A stretch of 9,449 nucleotides of DNA, taken from Betaproteobacteria bacterium (GTDB lineage: Bacteria; Pseudomonadota; Gammaproteobacteria; Burkholderiales; Burkholderiaceae_C). Location: positions 1 to 9,449 of the forward strand of contig RFSP01000055.1 of assembly GCA_009923895.1 (NCBI GenBank). The letters run 5' to 3'. Below the pieces are notes generated by a model. It made no database searches. It was not told where the DNA came from and was given only the letters and a program-made list of their open reading frames with translations. The stretch's first letter is position 1, and every line of letters starts with the position of its first letter. The translations under genes and the position numbers were made by a program. Below, piece by piece: positions 1 to 7,266 of this stretch.

Positions 1-23
1 AATGAGGGTCCATTCCATAGGGG

Positions 24-2759
24 TCAGTGTGCCTCATCCCAATTCAAGCCCACCCCCACCTCGGCCAGCAGGGGCACACTCAATGAGGCGACACCGGCCA
101 TCAGCGCTGGGACTTCGCGCTTCACCCACTCCAACTCCTCTTCGGGCACCTCGAAGACCAGCTCATCGTGAACCTGCATGATCATGCGCGTGCGTTTGGT
201 TTGGACATCTAGCGCCTCTTGCACGGCCACCATGGCCAGTTTGATCAGGTCGGCCGCCGTCCCCTGCATGGGCGCATTGATGGCCTGGCGCTCCGCGGCA
301 CTGCGTCGAGGTCCGCTGCCCCCCCGGATCTCCGGCAAGATGATGCGCCGTCCAAACAAGGTTTCCACATAACCCAATTCGGCAGCACGGGCCTTGGTCT
401 GCTCCATATAGGTTTTCACGCCAGAAAAGCGCGAGAAATACCGGTCGATGTAGTCGCGCGCGGCCTTTTGCTCAATGCCCAGCGCCTGGGCCAAGCCAAA
501 AGCACCCATGCCGTAGATGAGACCAAAGTTGATGGTCTTGGCATAGCGCCGCTGCTCGCTGGTGACTTCTGAGGGCGCGATACCAAACACCTCAGAGGCG
601 GTTGCCCGGTGCACGTCTTCGCCTTGTGCAAAAGCGCGCGTCATCGCGGGGTCCGCACTGATGTGCGCCATGATCCTCAGCTCAATTTGCGAGTAATCAC
701 AACTGACCAATCGGTGGCCCGGCGGCGCGATAAACGCCTCGCGTACGCGACGACCCTCGGGCGTGCGAATGGGAATGTTCTGCAAATTGGGGTCGTTGCT
801 GGCCAGCCGCCCCGTCACGGCCACCGCTTGCGCGTAGTTGGTGTGCACGCGTCCGGTCTTGGGGTTGACCATGAGCGGCAGCTTGTCGGTGTACGTGCTC
901 TTAAGCTTGGACAGGCCTCGATATTCAAGAATTCGAGCGGGCAGCGGATAGTCAGCGGCCAGTTCCTGCAGCACTTCCTCATCGGTGCTGGGCGCACCTG
1001 TGGCGGTCTTTTTCTTCACGGGCAAGCCCAGCTTGCCAAACAAAATTTCACCGATCTGTTTGGGACTGCCCATGTTGAAAGGTTGTCCCGCCAATTCATG
1101 CGACTGACGCTCGAGGTCCACCATGCGTTCGGCCAATTCACGGCTTTGTTGCGCGAGCCTTTGGACGTCTATCAGCACGCCATGCCGTTCAATGCGACCC
1201 AAGATGGCGCTGGTGGGCATTTCGATCTGTTCGTACACGTATCTGAGCTTGTCGTCGGCCTGCAGCTGCGGCCACAGCGTCTGGTGCACTTGCAAGGTCA
1301 TTTCGCTGTCTTCACCAGAATATTGCGTGGCACGCTCCACATCCACCTGTGCAAACGGAATTTGGCTCGCTCCCTTGCCGCACAAGTCTTCATAGCTCAA
1401 GCCTTTGCGTCCCAGGTGGCGATCGGCCAGGCTCTCCAAGTTGTGCGGCTTGTGGGCTTCGAGCACATAGCTTTGCAGCAAGGTGTCGTGGACATAGCCT
1501 TTGACGCTCACCCCATGGTTGGCCAAGACGTGGGTGTCGTATTTGATGTGCTGACCCACCTTGTGGGCCTGGGGGTTTTCCAGCCAAGGTCGAAGCCGCG
1601 CCAACACCGTGTCCAGAGACAGCTGGGCCGGAGCTCCCGGCCCTTGGTGCGCCAGGGGAATGTAGGCCGCTCGGCCGGGCTCCACCGCCAGGCTCACGCC
1701 CACCAAGCGCGCCTGCATCGCGTCCAAAGAGTCGGTCTCGGTGTCCAACGCAACCAAAGGCGCCGCCTCAACCCGGGTCATCCAACGTTCCAGCGCCGAA
1801 GCATCCAATACCGTTTCGTATTCCCGCGCCAATGTCACCGCCGGTTTGGGCGGCACGGGGTCGGCCACATGGGCCGACAGGCCTTGCCGGTCTTCCAGTT
1901 CTTTGCGCCAGGTTTTGAAACCGTAGCGCACGTAAAAGTCCAGCAGGCCCTGTGAGTCCTCGGGTTTGAGCGCCAGGGCATCCAGGACCGGCCATCCGGG
2001 AACCTGAGCGGACAAGTCGCAATCGGTCGCCACCGTGATCAGGCGGCGCCCCATGGGCAGCCAATCCAAGGCCTTGCGCAGATGCTCGCCCACCGCACCG
2101 CCCATCAAGGGCGCGTGAGCCATCACGGCGTCGAGTGATCCATGCTCTTGGAGCCACTTCAAAGCCGTCTTGGGTCCCACTTTTTCAACGCCCGGGACGT
2201 TGTCTACCGCATCGCCCACCAAGGTGAGGTAGTCGATGATGAGTCCCGGTGGCACCCCAAATTTGGCCAGCACACCGGCCTCATCCAAGACCTCTCCGGT
2301 CATGGTGTTCATCAGTGTGACTTCCGGGGTCACCAGCTGAGCCAAATCCTTGTCACCGGTGGAGATGACAACGCGGTGACCACTAGCCGCCGCCACACGG
2401 GCCAGCGTGCCAATGGCGTCATCGGCCTCAATGCCTGGCACCTCCAACACGGGCCACCCCAGAAGTCGCACCACCTCATGAATGGGCTCAATTTGTCGCA
2501 CCAGGTCTTCAGGCATGGAAGGCCGGTGGCCCTTGTAATCGGGATACCAGGTGTGGCGAAAGGTGTCGCCTTTGGCATCAAACACACAAGCCGCATGGGC
2601 CGCCGGGATCTGCTCCCGCAATCGCCTCATCATGGCCACCATGCCATGAAGGGCCCCCGTGGGAACCCCCTCGGGTCCGCGGAGGTCGGGCATGGCGTGG
2701 TACGCACGGTAGAGATAGCTCGACCCATCCACCAACAACAAGGTCTGTGAAGTGCTCAT
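24..2759 (-). CDS. polA: DNA polymerase I (complete, with 5' nuclease, proofreading and polymerase domains)
   Basis: A 911-residue family A DNA polymerase that fills gaps and removes RNA primers during lagging-strand maturation and excision repair. The 5' nuclease domain (about 1-290) carries VDGSS (10-14), EADD (111-114), STGDKD (133-138) and GDAVDNVPG (182-190). The 3'-5' exonuclease domain (about 310-500) keeps all expected acidic residues: D339 and E341 in DTETDSL, D408 in KYD and D484 in YSGED, so proofreading should be active, as in E. coli. The polymerase domain has motif A (D688 in CDYSQIELR), motif B (K741 in RRYAKTINFGLIYG) and motif C (VHDE, 863-866). The ATG at 2759 is chosen because it directly precedes the conserved nuclease start. 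The frame stays open to 2939, but those extra 60 codons resemble no polymerase and overlap the divergent gene. Length is normal for the family. Function is certain; the start is very likely. Confidence 0.98.
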   Translation of the reverse strand: MSTSQTLLLVDGSSYLYRAYHAMPDLRGPEGVPTGALHGMVAMMRRLREQIPAAHAACVFDAKGDTFRHTWYPDYKGHRPSMPEDLVRQIEPIHEVVRLLGWPVLEVPGIEADDAIGTLARVAAASGHRVVISTGDKDLAQLVTPEVTLMNTMTGEVLDEAGVLAKFGVPPGLIIDYLTLVGDAVDNVPGVEKVGPKTALKWLQEHGSLDAVMAHAPLMGGAVGEHLRKALDWLPMGRRLITVATDCDLSAQVPGWPVLDALALKPEDSQGLLDFYVRYGFKTWRKELEDRQGLSAHVADPVPPKPAVTLAREYETVLDASALERWMTRVEAAPLVALDTETDSLDAMQARLVGVSLAVEPGRAAYIPLAHQGPGAPAQLSLDTVLARLRPWLENPQAHKVGQHIKYDTHVLANHGVSVKGYVHDTLLQSYVLEAHKPHNLESLADRHLGRKGLSYEDLCGKGASQIPFAQVDVERATQYSGEDSEMTLQVHQTLWPQLQADDKLRYVYEQIEMPTSAILGRIERHGVLIDVQRLAQQSRELAERMVDLERQSHELAGQPFNMGSPKQIGEILFGKLGLPVKKKTATGAPSTDEEVLQELAADYPLPARILEYRGLSKLKSTYTDKLPLMVNPKTGRVHTNYAQAVAVTGRLASNDPNLQNIPIRTPEGRRVREAFIAPPGHRLVSCDYSQIELRIMAHISADPAMTRAFAQGEDVHRATASEVFGIAPSEVTSEQRRYAKTINFGLIYGMGAFGLAQALGIEQKAARDYIDRYFSRFSGVKTYMEQTKARAAELGYVETLFGRRIILPEIRGGSGPRRSAAERQAINAPMQGTAADLIKLAMVAVQEALDVQTKRTRMIMQVHDELVFEVPEEELEWVKREVPALMAGVASLSVPLLAEVGVGLNWDEAH

Positions 2760-2767
2760 GGGGTGTG

Positions 2768-2773
2768 ATTGTG
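2768..2773 (-). promoter_or_regulatory. weak candidate -10 box for polA
   Basis: On the minus strand CACAAT lies 8 bases before the polA ATG. It matches TATAAT at four positions (second, fourth, fifth and sixth). No good -35 hexamer is visible 15-19 bases upstream. No Shine-Dalgarno sequence sits at a useful distance; the nearest purine run, GAGGA, is too far upstream. It is the weakest of six similar boxes in this window and is listed mainly for the comparison. Confidence 0.3.
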
Positions 2774-2793
2774 CGTCCTCGGGCGACCCGCCG

Positions 2794-2799
2794 TAGAAT
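2794..2799 (+). promoter_or_regulatory. candidate -10 box for the DUF2782-thrB cluster, possibly leaderless
   Basis: TAGAAT is followed by 6 bases (GGCCTC) and then the ATG at 2806. It matches the sigma-70 -10 consensus at five of six positions. Transcription from it would begin at or next to the ATG, and no Shine-Dalgarno sequence is present. No clear -35 box is seen; TTGTGC at 2769-2774 is a poor candidate with a long 19-base spacer. The box lies inside the 46-base polA/DUF2782 gap, so its promoter would overlap the one for polA. Confidence 0.5.
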
Positions 2800-2805
2800 G
2801 GCCTC

Positions 2806-3123
2806 ATGAAGTTGTTCCATTGTGGCTTGGCTCCCTCCCCTTGGCTCGTGGCCGGAGCAGCACTTTTGACCTGCGCCGCGCCCATGGGCGTGTGTGCCAG
2901 CGACGCCACGCCTGAAGCCAAGGTGGAACGTCTGGTCATTGAAGACGATCAAGTGCGCATCGAAGAATTGCGCGTGCGTGGCGAGTCTCAACGCATTGTG
3001 GTCAAGCTCAAGGGCTCGGGAGGCCGGGAATATGACATCGTGCCTCCCACGGGCGCCTCAGATCCCTCTCAGCGCCTGAAGGCCCCTGCCGGTTCGGCCC
3101 TGTGGCGCCTGTTTTCGTTTTGA
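2806..3123 (+). CDS. small exported DUF2782-like protein of unknown function
   Basis: A 105-residue protein. The first 31 residues look like a Sec signal peptide: a positive start (MK), a hydrophobic stretch around 13-28 and a likely cleavage site after VCA (29-31), leaving a mature periplasmic protein of about 74 residues. The mature part is rich in charged beta-type sequence (VERLVIEDDQVRIEELRVRG) and ends in WRLFSF. That ending, the size and the position beside polA and thrB resemble the DUF2782 family, which I recall lying between thrB and polA in Pseudomonas. The family match is from memory and was not searched. It is the first gene of a rightward cluster, 14 bases before thrB. A lipoprotein reading through C23 is unlikely because the residue before it is threonine. 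No biochemical role can be given. Confidence 0.8.
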   Translation: MKLFHCGLAPSPWLVAGAALLTCAAPMGVCASDATPEAKVERLVIEDDQVRIEELRVRGESQRIVVKLKGSGGREYDIVPPTGASDPSQRLKAPAGSALWRLFSF

Positions 3124-3126
3124 TCT

Positions 3127-3131
3127 GAAAG
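3127..3131 (+). promoter_or_regulatory. ribosome binding site of thrB
   Basis: GAAAG ends 6 bases before the GTG at 3138, a workable though weak Shine-Dalgarno match in the 14-base gap after the preceding stop codon. It supports GTG as the start. Unlike most other starts in this window, this one has no TANNNT box 6-8 bases upstream, as expected for an internal operon gene. Confidence 0.5.
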
Positions 3132-3137
3132 ACGTTC

Positions 3138-4106
3138 GTGGCCGTTTATACCGAAGTCTCGGTGGCGCAGGCGGCAGCGCTGTTTGCGTCTTTGGGACTC
3201 GGGCCTGTGACCGACATGCAAGGCATTCGCTCAGGCATTGAAAACACCAACTACTACGTCTACACGCCCCAGGGGCAGTGGGTCTTGACCCTGTTTGAGC
3301 GATTGAGCCACGAACAACTGCCGTACTACTTGTCGCTCATGCAGCATCTGGCGCAGAAGGGCATTTTGGTGCCCGCGCCTCAGGCCACTGCCGACGGTCA
3401 ACTGGTTCACACCGTGGCTGGCAAACCTGCCGCCGTGGTGACGCGGCTTGCGGGGAGCCACCGCTTGGCACCAGCCGCCACCCACTGCGCTCAGGTGGGC
3501 GAGATGCTCGGCCGCATGCATGTGGCAGGCCGCACCTTTGGCGGCGAGCAACCCCATCTGCGTGGCTTGTCTTGGTGGGTCGACACCGTTCCTCAGGTGC
3601 TGCCTCACCTGGATCCACCGCAGGCCCGCTTGCTGCAAGACGAATTGGCCTTCCAGCAGGAAGTGGCGCAATCGCCTGCCGGCCGGGCCTTGCCTCAAGG
3701 CCCGATTCACGCGGACCTGTTCCGAGACAACGTGATGTTCGACGGCACGTCGGGAGAAGACCGTCTTTGCGGATTTTTTGACTTTTATTTCGCAGGCACC
3801 GACACCCTGCTTTTTGATGTGGCCGTGTGCTTGAACGACTGGTGCATCGACCACCAGACGGGGCGACTGATGGAAGACTTGGCACAACCCTTCATCGCCG
3901 CATACGTCAACCAAAGACCTCTGAGCGGCGGCGAAGCCCGCTTGCTACCGGCCATGCTCCGGGCGGCCGCTTTTCGGTTTTGGCTGTCACGCCTGTGGGA
4001 TTGGTATCTGCCTCGCGATGCGGCCTTGCTTCAGCCCAAAGATCCGACGCATTTTGAACGGGTTCTGCGCAGTCGCATTGAAACCCCCTGGCACGCGCCG
4101 CTGTAG
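3138..4106 (+). CDS. thrB: homoserine kinase, APH-fold type
   Basis: A 322-residue cytoplasmic enzyme that phosphorylates homoserine with ATP to O-phosphohomoserine, the substrate of threonine synthase. It belongs to the aminoglycoside-phosphotransferase-like form of ThrB found in Pseudomonas and betaproteobacteria, not the GHMP-kinase form of E. coli. The N-terminal signature SGIENTNYYVYT (32-43) is typical. The catalytic loop is HADLFRDNVMF (191-201), with D193 as likely catalytic base and N198 binding metal. D215 in GFFDFYFAG takes the place of the kinase DFG aspartate. Translation starts at GTG 3138; the next Met (27) would remove conserved sequence. Length is normal for the family. It follows the DUF2782-like gene by 14 bases and precedes the membrane protein gene by 9, so the three are probably one operon. 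Other threonine genes are not in the window. Confidence 0.95.
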   Translation: MAVYTEVSVAQAAALFASLGLGPVTDMQGIRSGIENTNYYVYTPQGQWVLTLFERLSHEQLPYYLSLMQHLAQKGILVPAPQATADGQLVHTVAGKPAAVVTRLAGSHRLAPAATHCAQVGEMLGRMHVAGRTFGGEQPHLRGLSWWVDTVPQVLPHLDPPQARLLQDELAFQQEVAQSPAGRALPQGPIHADLFRDNVMFDGTSGEDRLCGFFDFYFAGTDTLLFDVAVCLNDWCIDHQTGRLMEDLAQPFIAAYVNQRPLSGGEARLLPAMLRAAAFRFWLSRLWDWYLPRDAALLQPKDPTHFERVLRSRIETPWHAPL

Positions 4107-4109
4107 AGT
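4104..4109 (+). promoter_or_regulatory. candidate -10 box overlapping the thrB stop codon
   Basis: TAGAGT starts with the TAG stop codon of thrB and ends 6 bases before the ATG at 4116. It matches TATAAT at four positions (first, second, fourth and sixth). A -35-like TTGAAA lies at 4078-4083, but the 20-base spacer is longer than usual. The GAG inside it could instead be a minimal Shine-Dalgarno contact, so this site may simply serve translation within an operon. Confidence 0.35.
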
Positions 4110-4115
4110 GCCGTC

Positions 4116-4919
4116 ATGCCGCTTGTATTGAAATCTGTCGCCCCGTCTCAGGGACTGCGCTGGCTGCGCGAGGGACTGCGGCTGTTCTTGCGCCATCCCT
4201 TGGGGTTTTGCGGGCTGTTTGCCACATTTTTGTTTGTGGTCATGTTGGGGTCGCTCTTGCCGGTGGTGGGCCCGTTGCTCACCTTGGCGGCGCTGCCCTT
4301 GATGTCTTTGGGTTTTATGGTGGCTGCGGAGGCCACCTTTGCAGGTGCGCCCATTCATCCGGGGTTGTACCTGGCCGCATTGCGACGCGATCGCACCCGA
4401 CGGCGATCTCAAGGGGTGCTTTGTGCCCTTTATGGCCTGGTCACCGTGGCCTTGATGCTCTTTTGTGACTGGCTCGATGGCGGGGCCTTTGACCAGCTCC
4501 AGCGCCTCATGTCACGCGGAGGATCGCAAGACGAAGTGGATGCGCTGTTGGCGCAGCCCGCCTTCGCCACGGCCATGGGGATGCGCTTGGCCGGGGCTGC
4601 CCTGATTTCCATCCCCTTTTGGCATGCGCCGGCCCTGGTCCACTGGGGAGGGCAAGGTCCTGCACAAGCCTTGTTCTCCAGCACCGTGGCCATTTGGCGG
4701 GCCAAGGGGGCCTTTGCCCTCTACATGCTGGGCTGGTTTGTCCTGATTGTGGGTTTTGGTGTGCTCACTGCCGTGGTCCTCAGCGCACTGGGCCTGACAC
4801 AGTTGGGCGGTATGGTGGCCTTACCAGGCGCGCTCACCCTGTCCACGATCTTTTACGTCTCGTTGATCTTCACTTTCAACGACTGTTTCGACGTCCGCCA
4901 CACCGTGGTGTCGGCCTGA
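4116..4919 (+). CDS. BPSS1780-family integral membrane protein, function unknown
   Basis: A 267-residue inner-membrane protein. Hydrophobic segments are visible at about 29-48, 51-72, 99-118, 152-172, 198-225 and 232-254, suggesting six membrane spans. A basic loop (89-98, RRDRTRRRSQ) between spans 2 and 3 suggests that side faces the cytoplasm. An amphipathic start (13-27, LRWLREGLRLFLRHP type) precedes the first span. The beginning, VAPSQGLRWLREG, and the late FNDCFDV segment are features I associate with the Burkholderiales family named after BPSS1780; no catalytic motif is seen. The gene lies 9 bases after thrB, probably in its operon, and faces the 3' end of uvrD across 9 bases. A transporter role is possible, but nothing in the sequence shows it. 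Confidence 0.82.
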   Translation: MPLVLKSVAPSQGLRWLREGLRLFLRHPLGFCGLFATFLFVVMLGSLLPVVGPLLTLAALPLMSLGFMVAAEATFAGAPIHPGLYLAALRRDRTRRRSQGVLCALYGLVTVALMLFCDWLDGGAFDQLQRLMSRGGSQDEVDALLAQPAFATAMGMRLAGAALISIPFWHAPALVHWGGQGPAQALFSSTVAIWRAKGAFALYMLGWFVLIVGFGVLTAVVLSALGLTQLGGMVALPGALTLSTIFYVSLIFTFNDCFDVRHTVVSA

Positions 4920-4928
4920 GCGCGGGCA

Positions 4929-7253
4929 TCATGGCAGTGGCGTGAGCTTGGCCACCGACAGGGCGAGCCACTTCATGCCATGTCGGCCGAAATTGACTTG
5001 GGCGCGGGCGTCATCTCCGCTGCCCTCCAAGGTCACCACCACGCCCTCACCAAACTTGTTGTGGAACACCCCTTGGCCCACTCGCAGCCCGGACGAGCTG
5101 GGCGGCGGTTCGATCCGTCCAGCTCCCACCATGGATGACAAACCGCTGCCTCGCGCCCAGGCGGCTTGGTAGTCGCGCGCATAGCCCGAGCCAAAACCTG
5201 CCGTGCGCGGCGTGAGCCACTTGAGAGACTCGTCGGGCAGCTCATCAAAGAACCGGCTGCGCACGTTGTACCGCGTTTGACCATGCAACATGCGGGTTTG
5301 GCTGAAGCTCATGTACAGGCGCTGCCTGGCCCTGGTGATGGCCACGTACATGAGGCGTCGTTCCTCTTCGAGTCCATCGGCATCTGACAAAGAGTTTTCG
5401 TGCGGGAAGAGGCCTTCTTCCAAACCCGTGATGAACACCGCGTCAAACTCAAGACCTTTGGCCGAGTGCACCGTCATGAGCTGAATGGCATCTTGTCCAG
5501 CTTGGGCCTGGTTGTCGCCGGCCTCCAGGGCCGCGTGGGTCAAAAAGGCCGCCAAGGGTGACAACACCTCACCACTGTCCGAATCTGGCACTGACAAACT
5601 GGGCGCTGTCTCATCCACCGGCATGCTCACGGCGTCTTTGCCAAAACCCTCCTGGGTCACAAAGGCTTCTGCTGCGTTGACGAGTTCCTCCAAGTTTTCA
5701 ATGCGGTCCTGACCTTCTTTTTCGGTGCGATAAAAATCCACCAGGCCGCTATCAGCGACCACATGTTCAATGATCTTGCGCAAGGTCATGCCCCGCGTGG
5801 CCTCGCGCATGGCCTCCACCTTGGCATTGAAGGCCGACAAGTTGGCGCCCCCCTTGCCCGCCACCGCACTCACGCTTTGCCAAAGGCTTCGGCCCGATGC
5901 ACGGGCCGCGTCTTGCAGCATCTCCAGCGTGCGCGCACCGATGCCACGGGCGGGGAAGTTCACCACCCGCAAATAGCTGGTGTCGTCGTTGGGATTCTCC
6001 AGAAGGCGCAGATAAGCCAACGCATGCTTGATCTCGGCCCGTTCAAAAAATCGCAATCCTCCGTAGACACGGTAAGGCACCCCCGCATTGAAAAGCGCAC
6101 TCTCCAACACGCGGCTTTGTGCATTGCTGCGGTACAGCAGGGCAATTTCTCGACGCTCGATCCCACCGCGGTGCAGTTGCTGAGCCTCCTCCAAAAACCA
6201 CTGCGCTTCGGCGTAGTCACTGGTGGCTTCAAACACCCTCACGGGCTCGCCAGGACCCGACTCCGTGCGCAGGTTCTTGCCCAACCGGCGGGTGTTGTGC
6301 GCGATCAGGGCATTGGCGGCGTCCAGGATATGGCCTGCGGAGCGGTAATTCTGCTCAAGCTTGATGACCTGCTCCACGCGGTATTCACGCTCAAAGTCGG
6401 CCATGTTGCCGACGTTGGCCCCACGAAAGGCGTAGATGCTTTGGTCATCGTCGCCCACTGCAAAGACCCCTTGCGGCGGGTGGGCGGCCGGCGGGGCAAA
6501 CATTTGCAACCACCGGTACTGCAATCGGTTGGTGTCTTGGAACTCATCCACCATGACGTGGCGAAAGCGCCTGCGATAGTGCTCACGCACACTCTCATGG
6601 TCCCGCATGATCTCGTAGGTGCGCAGCATGAGCTCGGCAAAATCCACCACGCCTTCGCGGTGGCATTGGTCTTCATAGTTTTGATACACCTCGACCAGGC
6701 GCCGGGTTTGCTCATCGCGCACATCGACATCTTTGGGCCTCAAGCCGTCTTCTTTGGAGGCTGCGATGAACCAGCTCACCTGCTTGGGAACGAATCGCTC
6801 CTCATCCAGGTTCATCGCCTTGATGACCCGCTTGACTGCAGAGACCGTGTCTTGGGCGTCCAAGATCTGAAAGCTCTGCGGCAGACCGGCCAGCTTCCAA
6901 TGGGCCCGCAAAAAGCGATTGCACAGGCCATGAAAAGTACCGATCCACATTCCACGCACATTGACCGGGAGCATGGCCGACAAGCGCGTCAGCATTTCCT
7001 TGGCCGCCTTGTTGGTAAAGGTCACGGCCAGCACGCCTGCAGGCGACACCTGCCCGGTTTGCAGCAGCCAGGCTATGCGCGTGGTCAGGACCCGCGTCTT
7101 CCCCGACCCCGCACCGGCCAGAATCAAGGCGGGCTTGCCTGGCAAAGTCACTGCCGCCAACTGCTCGGAGTTGAGGTGGCGCAGCAAACCCGCCGAGGCG
7201 GCGGAGGGCGTAGAGGCGTCTTGCGCCTCGCCGGCGCTCAAGGGGTCTTGCAT
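4929..7253 (-). CDS. uvrD: ATP-dependent DNA helicase II, UvrD/PcrA type
   Basis: A 774-residue superfamily 1A 3'-5' helicase. In the UvrD family it removes the incised oligonucleotide in nucleotide excision repair, the nicked strand in mismatch repair, and clears proteins from DNA. All motifs are present in order: Q motif LNSEQLAAV (27-35), Walker A AGAGSGKT (46-53, K52), TFTNKAAKEM (78-87), Walker B VDEFQDTN (235-242), GDDDQSIYAFRGA (267-279), QNYRS (301-305), TVHSAKGLEFD (594-604) and YVAITRARQRLY (636-647). The tail VGQGVFHNKFGEGVVV (725-740) followed by a short beta-rich end matches the Tudor-like RNA-polymerase-binding domain of UvrD/PcrA. That tail and the length favour UvrD over Rep. 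The ATG at 7253 is the only suitable start. The gene follows the S41 peptidase gene by 13 bases on the same strand. Confidence 0.93.
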   Translation of the reverse strand: MQDPLSAGEAQDASTPSAASAGLLRHLNSEQLAAVTLPGKPALILAGAGSGKTRVLTTRIAWLLQTGQVSPAGVLAVTFTNKAAKEMLTRLSAMLPVNVRGMWIGTFHGLCNRFLRAHWKLAGLPQSFQILDAQDTVSAVKRVIKAMNLDEERFVPKQVSWFIAASKEDGLRPKDVDVRDEQTRRLVEVYQNYEDQCHREGVVDFAELMLRTYEIMRDHESVREHYRRRFRHVMVDEFQDTNRLQYRWLQMFAPPAAHPPQGVFAVGDDDQSIYAFRGANVGNMADFEREYRVEQVIKLEQNYRSAGHILDAANALIAHNTRRLGKNLRTESGPGEPVRVFEATSDYAEAQWFLEEAQQLHRGGIERREIALLYRSNAQSRVLESALFNAGVPYRVYGGLRFFERAEIKHALAYLRLLENPNDDTSYLRVVNFPARGIGARTLEMLQDAARASGRSLWQSVSAVAGKGGANLSAFNAKVEAMREATRGMTLRKIIEHVVADSGLVDFYRTEKEGQDRIENLEELVNAAEAFVTQEGFGKDAVSMPVDETAPSLSVPDSDSGEVLSPLAAFLTHAALEAGDNQAQAGQDAIQLMTVHSAKGLEFDAVFITGLEEGLFPHENSLSDADGLEEERRLMYVAITRARQRLYMSFSQTRMLHGQTRYNVRSRFFDELPDESLKWLTPRTAGFGSGYARDYQAAWARGSGLSSMVGAGRIEPPPSSSGLRVGQGVFHNKFGEGVVVTLEGSGDDARAQVNFGRHGMKWLALSVAKLTPLP

Positions 7254-7259
7254 GCGCCG

Positions 7260-7265
7260 ATTCTA
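7260..7265 (-). promoter_or_regulatory. candidate -10 box for uvrD, possibly leaderless
   Basis: On the minus strand TAGAAT is followed by 6 bases (CGGCGC) and the ATG of uvrD, the same box and spacing as before the DUF2782-like gene. It lies in the 13-base gap after the S41 peptidase gene, so any -35 element would be inside that gene's last codons; none is evident. No Shine-Dalgarno sequence is present before the ATG. If uvrD is read only by cotranscription, its translation signal is unclear. Confidence 0.5.
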
Positions 7266-7266
7266 T

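Noticed and set aside
609..1955. 448-codon open frame on the plus strand, opposite polA
   Set aside because: It lies opposite the intact exonuclease and polymerase domains of PolA, has low-complexity composition typical of antisense frames and no recognisable start context.
2142..2750. 202-codon plus-strand frame opposite the 5' nuclease domain of polA
   Set aside because: Antisense to conserved nuclease motifs, no ribosome site and no recognisable domain.
2866..2874. Possible lipobox in the DUF2782-like protein (LLTC, C23)
   Set aside because: The residue before the cysteine is threonine rather than Gly, Ala or Ser, and a normal signal peptidase I site (VCA) follows at 29-31.
2760..2939. 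60-codon N-terminal extension of polA to an ATG at 2939
   Set aside because: The extra residues have no similarity to the polymerase I start, overlap the DUF2782-like gene, and the ATG at 2759 precedes the conserved LLLVDGSSYLYRA region.
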